Shown here piece by piece: positions 18,103 through 28,175 of a stretch of DNA of 64,000 nucleotides; position 1 is the first letter of the stretch, and each line of letters starts with the position of its first letter. The stretch is from a beta proteobacterium KB13. Lineage in GTDB: Bacteria > Pseudomonadota > Gammaproteobacteria > Burkholderiales > Methylophilaceae. A program made the position numbers and the translations under genes. Location: assembly GCA_000156155.1 (NCBI GenBank), contig DS995299.1:521827-585826 (forward strand), read 5' to 3'. The notes beneath the pieces are model-generated. The model saw nothing but the letters and a program-made list of their open reading frames with translations. It was not told the DNA's origin and searched no databases.

Positions 18103-19061
18103 TTACGACCTGGTCAATCCCTGATAAAGTTGAAGATTTATATCCCCAGAAAGCATTAGAGTTAGAGAAAAATAGAAGGGTATTAGTTGATTTCTTTTTA
18201 AAAAATAAGTTTGAATTGATTAGTCCTGCCATGATTGAGTATGCGGATAACGTGTCTTTTAATGGAAAGTCGGTTGATAGCGATATGTTTAAGCTATCAG
18301 ATCCATTGTCAGGAAGACTGATAGGTATTACTCCAGATTTAACCATTCAAACGGCTCGCATTGATAATTACTTGGCTTCTTCGTCGAATGATATCAAGAG
18401 CTATTGCTACTGTGGACCTGTCCTTAAAGCCGATACCAGTTCCTTTAATCAGTCTAGAGAAGAGCTGCAAGTCGGCGTAGAAATTTACGGAAACGAAAAA
18501 ATTGAAGCAGATATTAGTGTAGTATCTACGTTAATTAAATCTCTTAAATTATTGAAAATAAAGAATATTTTATTATCATTTAACGACATATCTATCTACA
18601 CAGCATTTTTAAAATCATTGGCATTGTCTGCACATGATTCAAAACAATTGAGATCCTATTTTGCAAAGAAAGACTTGGTATCAATTAAAAATTTACTTGG
18701 AAAAAATTTAAACTCTTCTAAGATTAGTAAAATTGAATTATTCATGGATATGTTTGGGGATGATAAATCCCTCAAAAAAATCCAAGAATTTTTCGTTGGC
18801 AATAAAGTGATACTTGATCGATTAAAAAACTTAAAAAAAATAATGAGCGCTTTGCCAGCTTCAGTAAAAATTATCATTGATTTGTCCGACGTTGATTTTT
18901 ATGAATATCATTCAGGATTTATTTTTAGTGCTTATTCCTCTAAGTTCACCTCCCCGGTTGCTAAAGGAGGTCGGTTTGAAAATCTAACAACTAACTTTGG
19001 GAAAAAAAGACCAGCTGTTGGGTTTACTTTTGATTTAAGAAGTCTTTTATTTGTTGGATAG
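18099..19061 (+). CDS. hisZ: ATP phosphoribosyltransferase regulatory subunit HisZ
   Basis: Paralogue of histidyl-tRNA synthetase catalytic domain that forms a complex with short-form HisG at the first step of histidine synthesis. Features are the class II fold segments (FELISPAMIEYADN, FKLSDPLSGRLIGITPDLT, and C-terminal KGGRFENLT and AVGFTFDLRSLL) without an anticodon-binding domain, in 320 residues. Neighbours hflC-DUF2065 upstream and purA downstream are the standard betaproteobacterial context. A short HisG is expected elsewhere in the genome. Confidence 0.92.
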   Translation: MITTWSIPDKVEDLYPQKALELEKNRRVLVDFFLKNKFELISPAMIEYADNVSFNGKSVDSDMFKLSDPLSGRLIGITPDLTIQTARIDNYLASSSNDIKSYCYCGPVLKADTSSFNQSREELQVGVEIYGNEKIEADISVVSTLIKSLKLLKIKNILLSFNDISIYTAFLKSLALSAHDSKQLRSYFAKKDLVSIKNLLGKNLNSSKISKIELFMDMFGDDKSLKKIQEFFVGNKVILDRLKNLKKIMSALPASVKIIIDLSDVDFYEYHSGFIFSAYSSKFTSPVAKGGRFENLTTNFGKKRPAVGFTFDLRSLLFVG

Positions 19062-20389
<1,328 letters not shown>

Positions 20390-20390
<1 letters not shown>

Positions 20391-21712
20391 TGTCAGATAA
20401 AAGCGAAAACCATTTTGGTATTCATGCTAAATGGATTTATACCGCAAATTCCAAACAAGAACTCCTTGAAGACTATATTCTTCTCATTAAGGATGGTTTT
20501 ATAGAAGAAATCGTTCCATTTAAGAGTTATAGTAATGAAGAAGATCTGAATATATTGAATCTGGGTGAATCACTCATAACCCCAGGATTAATTAATGCGC
20601 ATACACATTCAGCAATGACCTTTTTAAAAGGGATATCTGATGATCAAAGACTAAATGATTGGTTAGAAAAATCGATCTGGCCTAGTGAGGCGAAGTTGCT
20701 CAGCCATGATCTTGTTTTCGATGCATCCCAGTTGGCGTGCTTAGAAATGCTGAGTTCAGGCATTACCACATTTAATGACATGTATTTTTTCCCTGATGCA
20801 ACTGCAAAAGCAGCTACAGTGGTCGGGATGAGGGCAAATATAGGCTTAGTCTTTATTGAATTTAAGAGTGGGTACGCGAATGATTTTACCGATTATCTAG
20901 ACAAAGGTTTGAAATTTAGGGATGACTTTAGGAGTGAGGAGAATATAACAACTACATTAGCACCTCACGCACCCTACACCGTATCCGATGATTCATTTTT
21001 AAAAATTAGAACTTATGCTGACCAGCTAGGAATGAATATTCACTGTCATATGCATGAAACCGAGTGGGAAATAAAAAATAGTATAGAACAACACAATGTT
21101 CGTCCACTAACTCGTCTGGACTCACTAGGCCTATTAGGTCCTGATTTTATGGCTGTTCATTGTGTTCATCTCGACTCATCTGATTTAGAAATAATTAAAA
21201 AAAATCAAATTAATATCGTGTCTTGCCCTGTATCTAATATGAAATTAGCAAGCGGAATGCCAAAAATTAATACCATGCTAAATAACGCTCAGAATTTAGC
21301 AATTGGGACTGACGGGTCAGCAAGTAATAACAAACTAAGCTTATTCGATGATTTAAAACTTTCAGCATTGCTGCAGCGCTGTGAAATGGGTGTAAAAGAA
21401 TTTTTAAACTCAAAAAATTTATTCGATATGGCGACAATTAATGCTGCAAAAACCCTTAATATGCAGGATCAAATTGGTTCTATTGAAAAACAAAAAAAAG
21501 CCGATCTAGTGTCTTTTAATTTATCAAATATTCACTTGCAACCAATATACGACCCTCTCTCGACGTTAATATATTCTGGGGGAAGGGATAATGTTGAACA
21601 TGTATGGGTTAATGGTAATTTAAAGTATTCAAACAAAGAATTTATTAATGATGTTGATGTCGAAAGATGTATTAATAAGATTAAGCTATGGAAAAACAAA
21701 ACTTCAACGTAG
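20390..21712 (+). CDS. mtaD: TRZ/ATZ-family amidohydrolase, probable 5-methylthioadenosine/S-adenosylhomocysteine deaminase
   Basis: Metal-dependent hydrolase of the amidohydrolase superfamily that by family deaminates MTA or SAH, products of SAM use. The metal ligands appear as NAHTHSAM, HCHMHETEWE, HCVHLDS and IGTDGSASNN in the expected order across 440 residues. Its place directly before ubiG, a SAM-dependent methyltransferase gene, is common in Beta- and Gammaproteobacteria and fits SAH turnover. Substrate assignment is by family only; related enzymes act on triazines, guanine or cytosine. It overlaps ubiG by 25 bases. Confidence 0.82.
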
Positions 21713-22401
21713 ATCTCAATGAGGTAGAGAAATTTAATAAAATTGCTCACAAATGGTGGGATCCATCATCAGAATTTAAACCACTTCACGACATCAATCC
21801 ATTAAGGGTCAATTATATTAATGATTTATTCCCATTAAATGAAAAAAATATTTTAGATGTGGGATGTGGTGGCGGTATTTTAGCTGAGTCAATGGCAAAG
21901 CTTGGTGGGAATGTGACCGGTATTGATCAAAGTGACATTGCTATCAAAATTGCTAAACTTCACGCAAAAGAAAATAATTTAAGTATTGATTATAAGTTAT
22001 TGAATATAGAAGACTTTTTAAAAAAAGATTCAAACAAATTTGACGTTATTACATGTCTCGAAATGATCGAGCATGTACCTGATCCAGCTTCCATTATTAA
22101 GTCTTGTTCAAAAAAACTGAAGAAAAATGGACGCCTATATGTCTCTACAATCAATCGAAACTTGAAAGCCTTTTTATTTGCGATAGTTGGGGCGGAGTAT
22201 ATCCTGAATTTACTTCCCAAGGGAACGCATCATTACGATAAATTCATTAAACCTAGTGAAGTGAAGTCTTGGGCAAACAGCTTAAACATGAATATCTCTA
22301 ATATTACCGGCATGACCTATAACCCGTTCTTAAAAAAATATTCGTTGGGCTCGGATGTGTCAGTAAATTATATTTTAGAGTTACGATTCAATAATGATTA
22401 A
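21688..22401 (+). CDS. ubiG: Ubiquinone biosynthesis O-methyltransferase UbiG
   Basis: SAM-dependent methyltransferase performing both O-methylations of ubiquinone synthesis. The family N-terminus is clear (EVEKFNKIAHKWWDPSSEFKPLHDINPLR). Motif I is DVGCGGGILAE, followed by LEMIEHVPDP and a membrane-associated segment. Length 237 is typical. The 25-base overlap with mtaD is supported because the conserved N-terminal motif needs this start. It overlaps gph by 8 bases, the common ubiG-gph pair. Confidence 0.95.
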   Translation: MEKQNFNVDLNEVEKFNKIAHKWWDPSSEFKPLHDINPLRVNYINDLFPLNEKNILDVGCGGGILAESMAKLGGNVTGIDQSDIAIKIAKLHAKENNLSIDYKLLNIEDFLKKDSNKFDVITCLEMIEHVPDPASIIKSCSKKLKKNGRLYVSTINRNLKAFLFAIVGAEYILNLLPKGTHHYDKFIKPSEVKSWANSLNMNISNITGMTYNPFLKKYSLGSDVSVNYILELRFNND

Positions 22402-23065
22402 TACAATTTTGTTTGATTTCGACGGCACCCTCGTTGATACCGCCCCCGATCTTATTAATACTGCTAATCAAATATATTCAAAGTACAACCACAAAGAAAT
22501 TAGTTTCCAGGAGGGGTTAGGCTGCTCCTCAAATGGAATCAACGCGTTTCTAAAAAAGAGGTTTACCCCGGATGAAATCGATGACAACTCCTTGTTTGAT
22601 GAGTTTGTTGAGATTTATAAAAATAATTGTTATCTCAATGCTTCTCTCTTTCCAGGATTTCAAGATATATTAAAAGATTTAAAAAAAAGGGGATTCAAGA
22701 TCGGTATTGTGACAAACAAACCACGAATCTTTACTGATTTGATCCTTGATCATTTGGGGATAACTTCAATGTTTGATATTGTGCTTTGTCCGGATGATGG
22801 ATTTAAACCTAAACCAGATAATCAGATGTTTTTCGAGGTGTTTGATAAGCTTAACGTGGATCATGGTCAGGTTATTTATGTTGGTGATGGTGAGAGGGAT
22901 ATTATTTCAGCCAATGCGTCTAATGTTATTTCTGTATTTGCTAGTTATGGCTACATCGACCCATCAGAAAATACTGAGATATGGGGTTATGATCTGTTAA
23001 TCAATTCAACCGATGATTTAAAGAAGTTAATTGATATTTTTTCGCTCAGAAATTGCTTGAGCTAA
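22394..23065 (+). CDS. gph: Phosphoglycolate phosphatase, HAD family
   Basis: HAD-superfamily hydrolase that dephosphorylates 2-phosphoglycolate. Motif I is FDFDGTLVDTAPDL, motif II the TNKP segment, motif III the FKPKPDN lysine, and motif IV GDGERDI. Here the family's usual GDSxxD is GDGERD. Length 223 is normal. The 3' end overlaps the convergent recR 3' end by 39 bases, so the C-termini of the two proteins are encoded on opposite strands of the same DNA. Confidence 0.9.
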   Translation: MINTILFDFDGTLVDTAPDLINTANQIYSKYNHKEISFQEGLGCSSNGINAFLKKRFTPDEIDDNSLFDEFVEIYKNNCYLNASLFPGFQDILKDLKKRGFKIGIVTNKPRIFTDLILDHLGITSMFDIVLCPDDGFKPKPDNQMFFEVFDKLNVDHGQVIYVGDGERDIISANASNVISVFASYGYIDPSENTEIWGYDLLINSTDDLKKLIDIFSLRNCLS

Positions 23066-23620
23066 TGTTCCTGTATCAGTATATTCAATCTCAGATCCCG
23101 AAGGCATTCCTCTAGCAATTCTTGAAATCTTCTTATCCAAGTCCTTAATGAGCTCAGTAATGAAGGTTGATGTGGCATCACCTTCTTTTGTGAAGTTGGT
23201 TGCAATGATGACTTCTTTGATATTTTCATCTTTGCACCGTTCGTACAATGAATTCATAGCGAGCTCTTTGGGCCCAATCCCATCAAGAGGTGATAAGCGT
23301 CCCATTAAAATATAGTACAGCCCATTGTATGAGTGCGTTTGTTCGAACATTAATAGATCAGTCGGCATTTCAATAACGCATAAAACTGAATTATCTCGAC
23401 CATTATCAGAACATAGATCACAAACAGCCGTCTCACAAAAATTATTACATGATTTACATTTGCCTAAGTGCTTAAAGCTATTAAGTATTGAGTTAGCTAA
23501 GTTTTTAGCCCCATCGGGATCGCGTTGAAGAAGGTAATACGCCATTCTTGTTGCAGATTTAGGCCCAACTCCGGGCAAGCATTTTAAACTTTCAATTAAA
23601 TCATTAAGTACTTTTGACAT
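23027..23620 (-). CDS. recR: Recombination protein RecR
   Basis: RecFOR-pathway protein that helps load RecA on gapped DNA. The N-terminal helix-hairpin-helix (KCLPGVGPKSATRMAYYLL), the zinc-binding cysteines (CKSCNNFCETAVCDLC) and the Toprim segment (CVIEMPTDLLMFEQT) are present in a 197-residue protein. It ends the dnaX-ybaB-recR operon, a standard proteobacterial order, seven bases after ybaB. Confidence 0.96.
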   Translation of the reverse strand: MSKVLNDLIESLKCLPGVGPKSATRMAYYLLQRDPDGAKNLANSILNSFKHLGKCKSCNNFCETAVCDLCSDNGRDNSVLCVIEMPTDLLMFEQTHSYNGLYYILMGRLSPLDGIGPKELAMNSLYERCKDENIKEVIIATNFTKEGDATSTFITELIKDLDKKISRIARGMPSGSEIEYTDTGTLAQAISERKNIN

Positions 23621-23627
23621 AATTTAA

Positions 23628-23936
23628 TCAAAAGGGAAGATTCATACCAGGGGGAACTAAGCCAGACATTTTTTGGCTGGTTGTGGACTCAATTTTTGCC
23701 TGTACATCTTTAAGCGCAACTAAAATTAAATCTTCAAGCAATTCTTTATCAGTAAGTAATGATTCATCAATCAACACTTTTTTTACTTCATTTTTACAAG
23801 ACATTGTAATTTTTACCTGCCCATTACTTGCAGACCCTTCAACTTCAATATTACCAAGTTCATTTTGCGCTTTTTGCAGATTAGCCTGCATCATCTGAGC
23901 TTGTTTCATTAGGTTACCCATTCCGCCTTTTGCCAT
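23628..23936 (-). CDS. ybaB: YbaB/EbfC nucleoid-associated protein
   Basis: Small DNA-binding dimer of 102 residues with the family pattern: N-terminal glycine/methionine-rich MAKGGMGNLMKQAQMMQ, a long helix, a beta segment (VEGSASNGQVKITMSC) and the C-terminal GLVPPGMNLPF. It lies between dnaX and recR as usual. A good Shine-Dalgarno (AGGAGA) precedes the ATG. Confidence 0.95.
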   Translation of the reverse strand: MAKGGMGNLMKQAQMMQANLQKAQNELGNIEVEGSASNGQVKITMSCKNEVKKVLIDESLLTDKELLEDLILVALKDVQAKIESTTSQKMSGLVPPGMNLPF

Positions 23937-23945
23937 TATTTTCTC

Positions 23946-25484
23946 CTAATTAATTTTGGTCGATTTGATTGTGCTCTCAATAATTTGAGCATCAAATTCG
24001 TTTAAGATATTTTCTATTTTTGAGTCTGTCTTTATTGAGTCTGTGGCTACCTTTAACGCATCATCTTTTTCTATTTGTTTTTTTTGAGCCGGCGTTGATG
24101 TCACTGTCTCCTCATTGATTTCGATTTTTATTTTTTCACCATAAATCGTATAGAGCGATTCTTCTAAAATTTTAATATATTTATCATTATTTAAATGCTT
24201 GAATCTGTCATCAACGATTAAATATAAAAAATTATCTTCTTGTGACTTAACTACACAATTTTGCGCTAAGGTTTTTGCCATGCCAGGTTTAATTTGATCT
24301 ACAACATGATCCCAATTATCAATTTGAATATTCTCTATTGTCTTTTTCTTTTTGGGTTCATGGTTCTCAATCGATTCGTTATGGTTAATTTGTTCTTTTT
24401 CTAACTGTATTGCATTAACGTTGTTTGTCGGTATAAAGTTCAACAATCTAATGATGGTCATTCTAAATCCTATATGCTGACTAGGAGAAAATGGCAAGTC
24501 TTTCAGACCATTGATAGAAATCTGATAGAGCGTCTGTAAGAGTTGAAGACTAACTTGTTTACCACGCTGTATTGATTTATTTCCACCACCAAATGTTTGT
24601 TCTTCTGAGATCGCAAAAATTTTTTCCGATAATACTTTTAGTGCACTTTCATAAGAGATGTGGTGCTCTTTAAGCTTGTTCAGCAAATCTAAGACCTTTT
24701 GTTTGTTATTATCTAAAATGTTTGTAAGTAATTCATCAATCACGCCGTCAGAAGTGATCCCTAGAATTTGTGTTAATTTTTCTAGACTGACATTGCCATT
24801 TGTGTAATTTATAACTCTATCCGCAAGCGATAATGCATCTCTCATACTGCCATCAGCATGTTTGGATATCATATTTATTGCTTCATCTTCATAGGCTATA
24901 TTTTCCTCATAAAAGATATTTTGTAATTGACCAGAGATTTCATCGTTTGTCATCTGCATCAAATTAAAATGAAGGCATCGGGATATAACTGTAACTGGTA
25001 TTTTTTCTGGATCAGTGGTGGCCAAGATGAAGATCACATGTTCTGGCGGCTCTTCAAGTGTCTTTAACATTGCATTGAAAGAACTTTTTGAAAGCATGTG
25101 AACTTCATCAATAATAAATATTTTATATTTGGATGAGGTTGGCTGGTAGTTGGCATTTTCAAGCAGCTCACGCATGTTATCAACCTGTGTATTGGATGCA
25201 GCATCAAGCTCGATAACATCGATAGACTTAGATTGGTCAATTTCAACACATGAAGAACATTCACAACAAGGCGTTGGGTTAGACCCAGTGTGACAATTTA
25301 AACACTTTGCAAAAATCCTGGCAATGGTCGTTTTACCCACGCCTCTTGTTCCTGATAAAAGATACGCATGATGTAATCGATCACCTAAGATAGAATTTTT
25401 TAAGGCCTCAACAATAAATTCTTGACCAACTATGGTCTCAAAATTTTTTGGACGCCATTTTCTTGCAAGAGCTAAATTTTTCAT
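23946..25484 (-). CDS. dnaX: DNA polymerase III subunits gamma/tau
   Basis: Clamp-loader ATPase. Walker A (GTRGVGKTT), the four-cysteine zinc module (CLNCHTGSNPTPCCECSSC), the DEVHMLS box and the sensor-1 segment are in the first 200 residues. The C-terminal third is lysine/glutamate-rich and poorly conserved, as in tau. At 512 residues it is shorter than E. coli tau (643). A lysine-rich AAA-AAG region near codons 376-379 does not match a good -1 slippery heptamer, so I do not claim a separate gamma form. The SRP RNA gene lies 16 bases upstream on the same strand. Confidence 0.95.
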   Translation of the reverse strand: MKNLALARKWRPKNFETIVGQEFIVEALKNSILGDRLHHAYLLSGTRGVGKTTIARIFAKCLNCHTGSNPTPCCECSSCVEIDQSKSIDVIELDAASNTQVDNMRELLENANYQPTSSKYKIFIIDEVHMLSKSSFNAMLKTLEEPPEHVIFILATTDPEKIPVTVISRCLHFNLMQMTNDEISGQLQNIFYEENIAYEDEAINMISKHADGSMRDALSLADRVINYTNGNVSLEKLTQILGITSDGVIDELLTNILDNNKQKVLDLLNKLKEHHISYESALKVLSEKIFAISEEQTFGGGNKSIQRGKQVSLQLLQTLYQISINGLKDLPFSPSQHIGFRMTIIRLLNFIPTNNVNAIQLEKEQINHNESIENHEPKKKKTIENIQIDNWDHVVDQIKPGMAKTLAQNCVVKSQEDNFLYLIVDDRFKHLNNDKYIKILEESLYTIYGEKIKIEINEETVTSTPAQKKQIEKDDALKVATDSIKTDSKIENILNEFDAQIIESTIKSTKIN

Positions 25485-25500
25485 AATTTTAATTAATTAA

Positions 25501-25595
25501 GGCGAGCCATGGTCTCGGCACTTGTTTCATTAGTTGTGGCTGCTTGCTTCCGCACCTGACCAGGTTGGCTAACTTACAATGCGAGGTGACCCGCC
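25501..25595 (-). ncRNA. ffs: Signal recognition particle 4.5S RNA
   Basis: Read on the minus strand, the sequence begins GGCGGGUCACCUCGC and ends GCCGAGACCAUGGCUCGCC, giving a closing stem. The centre holds the Ffh-binding hairpin CUGGUCAGGUGCGGAAGCAAGCAGCC written as CUGGUCAGG, UGCGGAAGCA and AGCAGCC. Compared with E. coli (CC-GGAA-GG) the tetraloop stem is GC-GGAA-GC, a compensated change that keeps the pairing. It sits just upstream of dnaX, a common location. The ends are set by the terminal stem and could be off by a few bases. Confidence 0.92.
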
Positions 25596-25633
25596 AATTA
25601 TTATTTTACATTAACTTGATGTTGGTTGTTGTG

Positions 25634-26011
25634 TTAACCACATTTTTTTACTGGCTGTTTTGAAAGATAATCCCACTCTTCATCGGTATAGAGTCTTGAT
25701 CTAATAAAAAATCTTAAACCTGTTGGACGCTCTAATGAAAATTGGCCACCTGTACCAGGAATCGCATCTAAGGTGATATGTGTATGCTCCCAGTATTCAA
25801 ATTGTGATGCACTCATATAGAAAGAAACGCCATTGACTTCTCCCAAGCATACATCACTTGACCCTAGATAAAATTCACCATCTGGATAGCACATCGGAGA
25901 ACTTCCGTCACAGCATCCGCCCGATTGATGAAACATGATAGGACCATGCTCATTTCTTAGCTTTTCAATTAAATCGTTTGCAGCATCTGTGGATGAAATT
26001 CTAGTAATCAT
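25634..26011 (-). CDS. DUF779-family protein
   Basis: A 125-residue protein matching the DUF779 family, which is repeatedly encoded next to NAD-dependent aldehyde dehydrogenases. A cysteine-rich stretch (HQSGGCCDGSSPMCYPDG, about residues 28-45) and two further cysteines suggest metal or redox binding, but no activity is established as far as I know. It follows the aldehyde dehydrogenase gene, separated by a perfect hairpin with a T-run that ends one base from this ATG. No Shine-Dalgarno is visible, so its expression may depend on read-through or on that hairpin. Confidence 0.85.
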   Translation of the reverse strand: MITRISSTDAANDLIEKLRNEHGPIMFHQSGGCCDGSSPMCYPDGEFYLGSSDVCLGEVNGVSFYMSASQFEYWEHTHITLDAIPGTGGQFSLERPTGLRFFIRSRLYTDEEWDYLSKQPVKKCG

Positions 26012-26040
26012 AAAAAAAGGGTTACATTGTGTAACCCTTA
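26012..26040 (-). terminator. Rho-independent terminator between aldehyde dehydrogenase and DUF779 genes
   Basis: On the minus strand, a perfect 10-bp stem (AAGGGTTACA / TGTAACCCTT, 3-base loop CAA) spans 26,039 down to 26,017. The T-run occupies 26,018-26,012 (seven T, the last two of the stem included). The run touches the DUF779 start codon at 26,011, so the structure could attenuate DUF779 transcription or mask its translation start. Confidence 0.8.
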
Positions 26041-26060
26041 TTTTATAACAAATTAACGAC

Positions 26061-27581
26061 TTAAAAGAAGCCTAATTTATTTTCACTGTAACTTACAAGT
26101 AAGTTCTTAGTTTGTTGGTAATGATCAAGCATCATTTTATGTGTTTCTCTACCTATACCAGACTGCTTGTAACCACCAAACGCTGCGTGAGCAGGGTAGG
26201 CATGGTAACAGTTTGTCCATACACGACCTGCTTGTATCGCACGACCCATACGGTGAGCAATATTTCCATTTCTTGACCAAACACCGGCACCTAGACCATA
26301 AAGTGTGTCATTAGCAATTTCAAGAGCTTCGGCCTCGTCTTTAAATGTTGTTACTGAAACGACTGGACCGAAAATTTCCTCTTGGAAAATTCTCATTTTG
26401 TTATGGCCTTTCAGAATAGTAGGTTCAATATAGTAACCATTAGAAAGCTCTCCATCTAATGAGCGTAAGTTACCGCCTGTTAATAGTTCAGCGCCTTCTT
26501 CTTGCCCAAGCTTGATGTAAGACATAATTTTTTCTTTTTGCTCGCTTGAGGCTTGCGCACCAATCATTGTAGCTGCATCAAGAGGAGAACCACCTTTAAC
26601 AGCCTTTGTTCTTTCAATCGCCCTTTCAATGAATGCATCATAAATTGATTCTTGAATTAATGCACGAGAAGGGCATGTACACACCTCACCTTGGTTTAAG
26701 GCAAACATTGTGAATCCCTCAAGACACTTATCAAAATATGCATCATCTTTTTCCATCACATCTTCGAAGAAGATATTTGGAGATTTTCCACCTAATTCAA
26801 GAGTAACTGGGATAATATTTTGAGAAGCGTATTGCATAATCAATCGACCAGTTGTTGTTTCTCCAGTAAATGCAATTTTTGCTATACGGTCTGAGCTAGC
26901 AAGTGGTTTACCTGCTTCTAGTCCAAATCCATTGACTAAGTTTAATACACCCGGTGGAAGAAGGTCGCCAATAATTTCTGCAACCACCATAATAGAAACT
27001 GGAGTTTGTTCGGCAGGTTTCATAACAACACAATTTCCTGCACCAATAGCAGGTGCCAATTTCCAAGCCGCCATTAAGATAGGGAAGTTCCAAGGGATAA
27101 TCTGACCTACAACGCCTAATGGTTCATGAAAATGGTAAGCAACAGTCTCATGGTCTATTTCACAAACTGATCCTTCTTGCGCTCTAATGGCTCCAGCAAA
27201 GTATCTAAAATGATCAATTGCCAGAGGAATGTCAGCAGCCATGGTTTCGCGAATGGGCTTACCATTATCAATAGTCTCTGCTAGAGCAATCTTTTCAAGA
27301 TTCTGCTCCATTGCATCTGCAATTTTATTGAGAATATTCGCTCTTTCTGTAGGGCTTGTTTTACCCCAGGCATCTTTTGCGGCATGCGCGGCGTCTAGGG
27401 CTAAGTTAACATCCGCTTCTGTCGATCTAGCGGCTTCACAGAATGGTTTACCAGTTAGAGGGGTAATATTTTCAAAATACTTTCCATCAACAGGTTTTAC
27501 CCATTTTCCGCCAATGTAATTGTCATATCTTTCCTTGTAAGGACTATCTATCCCAAGGTTTTTTAGTGTATCAAACGCCAT
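26061..27581 (-). CDS. NAD-dependent aldehyde dehydrogenase
   Basis: ALDH-superfamily enzyme of 506 residues, closest in pattern to the acetaldehyde/ExaC/AldB type paired with DUF779. Visible are the NAD-binding FTGETTTGR, the general-base glutamate in LELGGKSPN, the catalytic cysteine in [11 protein letters not shown] and the C-terminal [13 protein letters not shown] strong Shine-Dalgarno (GGGAGGAAAG) lies just upstream. In a methylotroph the substrate could be formaldehyde-related, acetaldehyde or another short aldehyde; the sequence does not decide this. Confidence 0.9.
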   Translation of the reverse strand: MAFDTLKNLGIDSPYKERYDNYIGGKWVKPVDGKYFENITPLTGKPFCEAARSTEADVNLALDAAHAAKDAWGKTSPTERANILNKIADAMEQNLEKIALAETIDNGKPIRETMAADIPLAIDHFRYFAGAIRAQEGSVCEIDHETVAYHFHEPLGVVGQIIPWNFPILMAAWKLAPAIGAGNCVVMKPAEQTPVSIMVVAEIIGDLLPPGVLNLVNGFGLEAGKPLASSDRIAKIAFTGETTTGRLIMQYASQNIIPVTLELGGKSPNIFFEDVMEKDDAYFDKCLEGFTMFALNQGEVCTCPSRALIQESIYDAFIERAIERTKAVKGGSPLDAATMIGAQASSEQKEKIMSYIKLGQEEGAELLTGGNLRSLDGELSNGYYIEPTILKGHNKMRIFQEEIFGPVVSVTTFKDEAEALEIANDTLYGLGAGVWSRNGNIAHRMGRAIQAGRVWTNCYHAYPAHAAFGGYKQSGIGRETHKMMLDHYQQTKNLLVSYSENKLGFF

Positions 27582-27699
27582 TTTTTCTTTCCTCCCAAAA
27601 ATAAAATTAGCTATGATGCTATGTGTATTAGATGCCTAAGCAATACATTAATGGGATTTTGCGTTTAAATCAAGTCAACATACCTGATAATATTTTATG

Positions 27700-27705
27700 T
27701 ATAAT
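27700..27705 (+). promoter_or_regulatory. Candidate -10 element of tRNA-Ser
   Basis: Perfect TATAAT 18 bases before the first base of the mature tRNA. The -35 region is weak at the expected spacing. Confidence 0.5.
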
Positions 27706-27723
27706 CCACGTCTCAAACCATCT

Positions 27724-27815
27724 GGAAGGGTGGATGAGTGGTTTAAATCGCACGCCTGGAAAGCGTGTTCAGGTTGAATAGCCTGACGCGGGTTCGAATC
27801 CCGCCCCTTCCGCCA
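27724..27815 (+). tRNA. tRNA-Ser (GGA anticodon)
   Basis: The acceptor stem GGAAGGG pairs with CCCTTCC, the discriminator is G, and CCA is encoded at 27,813-27,815. The anticodon loop carries GGA, the long variable arm typical of serine tRNAs is present (GTTCAGGTTGAATAGCCTGAC), and the T-arm has GGTTCGAATCC. It reads UCC and UCU codons. Confidence 0.96.
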
Positions 27816-27919
27816 CTAATTTAAATTGTCATTAAAAAATAAAAAACAACAATAAATTGAATTTTTTTGTATACTGAACACTCTATGTAGTGTTTTTACT
27901 ATTTTGGGAGATTTCATAG

Positions 27920-28171
27920 ATGACAAAAGATGTCTTGAAATACCTAGTAATACCCATAATGAGTTTCTTAATGTTTGGTATCTTTATCCAACATCATGTA
28001 TCAAAACCAAACCCACCAAAAAAATTATTATGCAATGAAGGTAATCTTTTATCCCAAATTGACGGCAAGGGTACTGTTTACACCAGAGTAGGTGGCTTGT
28101 CATGTAATTATGACAAGGGAACTCTTATTATTAGTGACAAAAGCAACAGAGTGGCATTAAACATTGAATAA
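27920..28171 (+). CDS. Unrecognised small membrane-anchored protein
   Basis: An 83-residue protein I do not recognise. A hydrophobic segment (about residues 8-25, YLVIPIMSFLMFGIFIQ) is followed by a polar, probably periplasmic part with two cysteines (LLCNEG and LSCNYD) that might form a disulphide. A good Shine-Dalgarno (GGGAG) sits nine bases before the ATG. It ends four bases from the convergent gene. It stands alone after tRNA-Ser, so context gives no hint of function. Confidence 0.65.
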   Translation: MTKDVLKYLVIPIMSFLMFGIFIQHHVSKPNPPKKLLCNEGNLLSQIDGKGTVYTRVGGLSCNYDKGTLIISDKSNRVALNIE

Positions 28172-28175
28172 AATG

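Noticed and set aside
18099-19061. Second histidyl-tRNA synthetase gene.
   Set aside because: It lacks the anticodon-binding domain, is only 320 residues long, and sits in the HisZ context; it is HisZ.
24330-24370. Possible programmed -1 frameshift in dnaX at consecutive AAA-AAG codons.
   Set aside because: The codons are preceded by C or G, so no A-AAA-AAG type slippery heptamer is formed, and no clear downstream stem was seen.
27229-27519. 96-codon plus-strand open frame antisense to the aldehyde dehydrogenase gene.
   Set aside because: Alanine/serine-rich shadow frame; the opposite strand encodes conserved ALDH sequence.
27877-27897. Small hairpin AACACT/AGTGTT followed by T residues upstream of the 83-residue gene.
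   Set aside because: Only six A/T-rich pairs and 60 bases from tRNA-Ser; too weak to call a terminator or operator.
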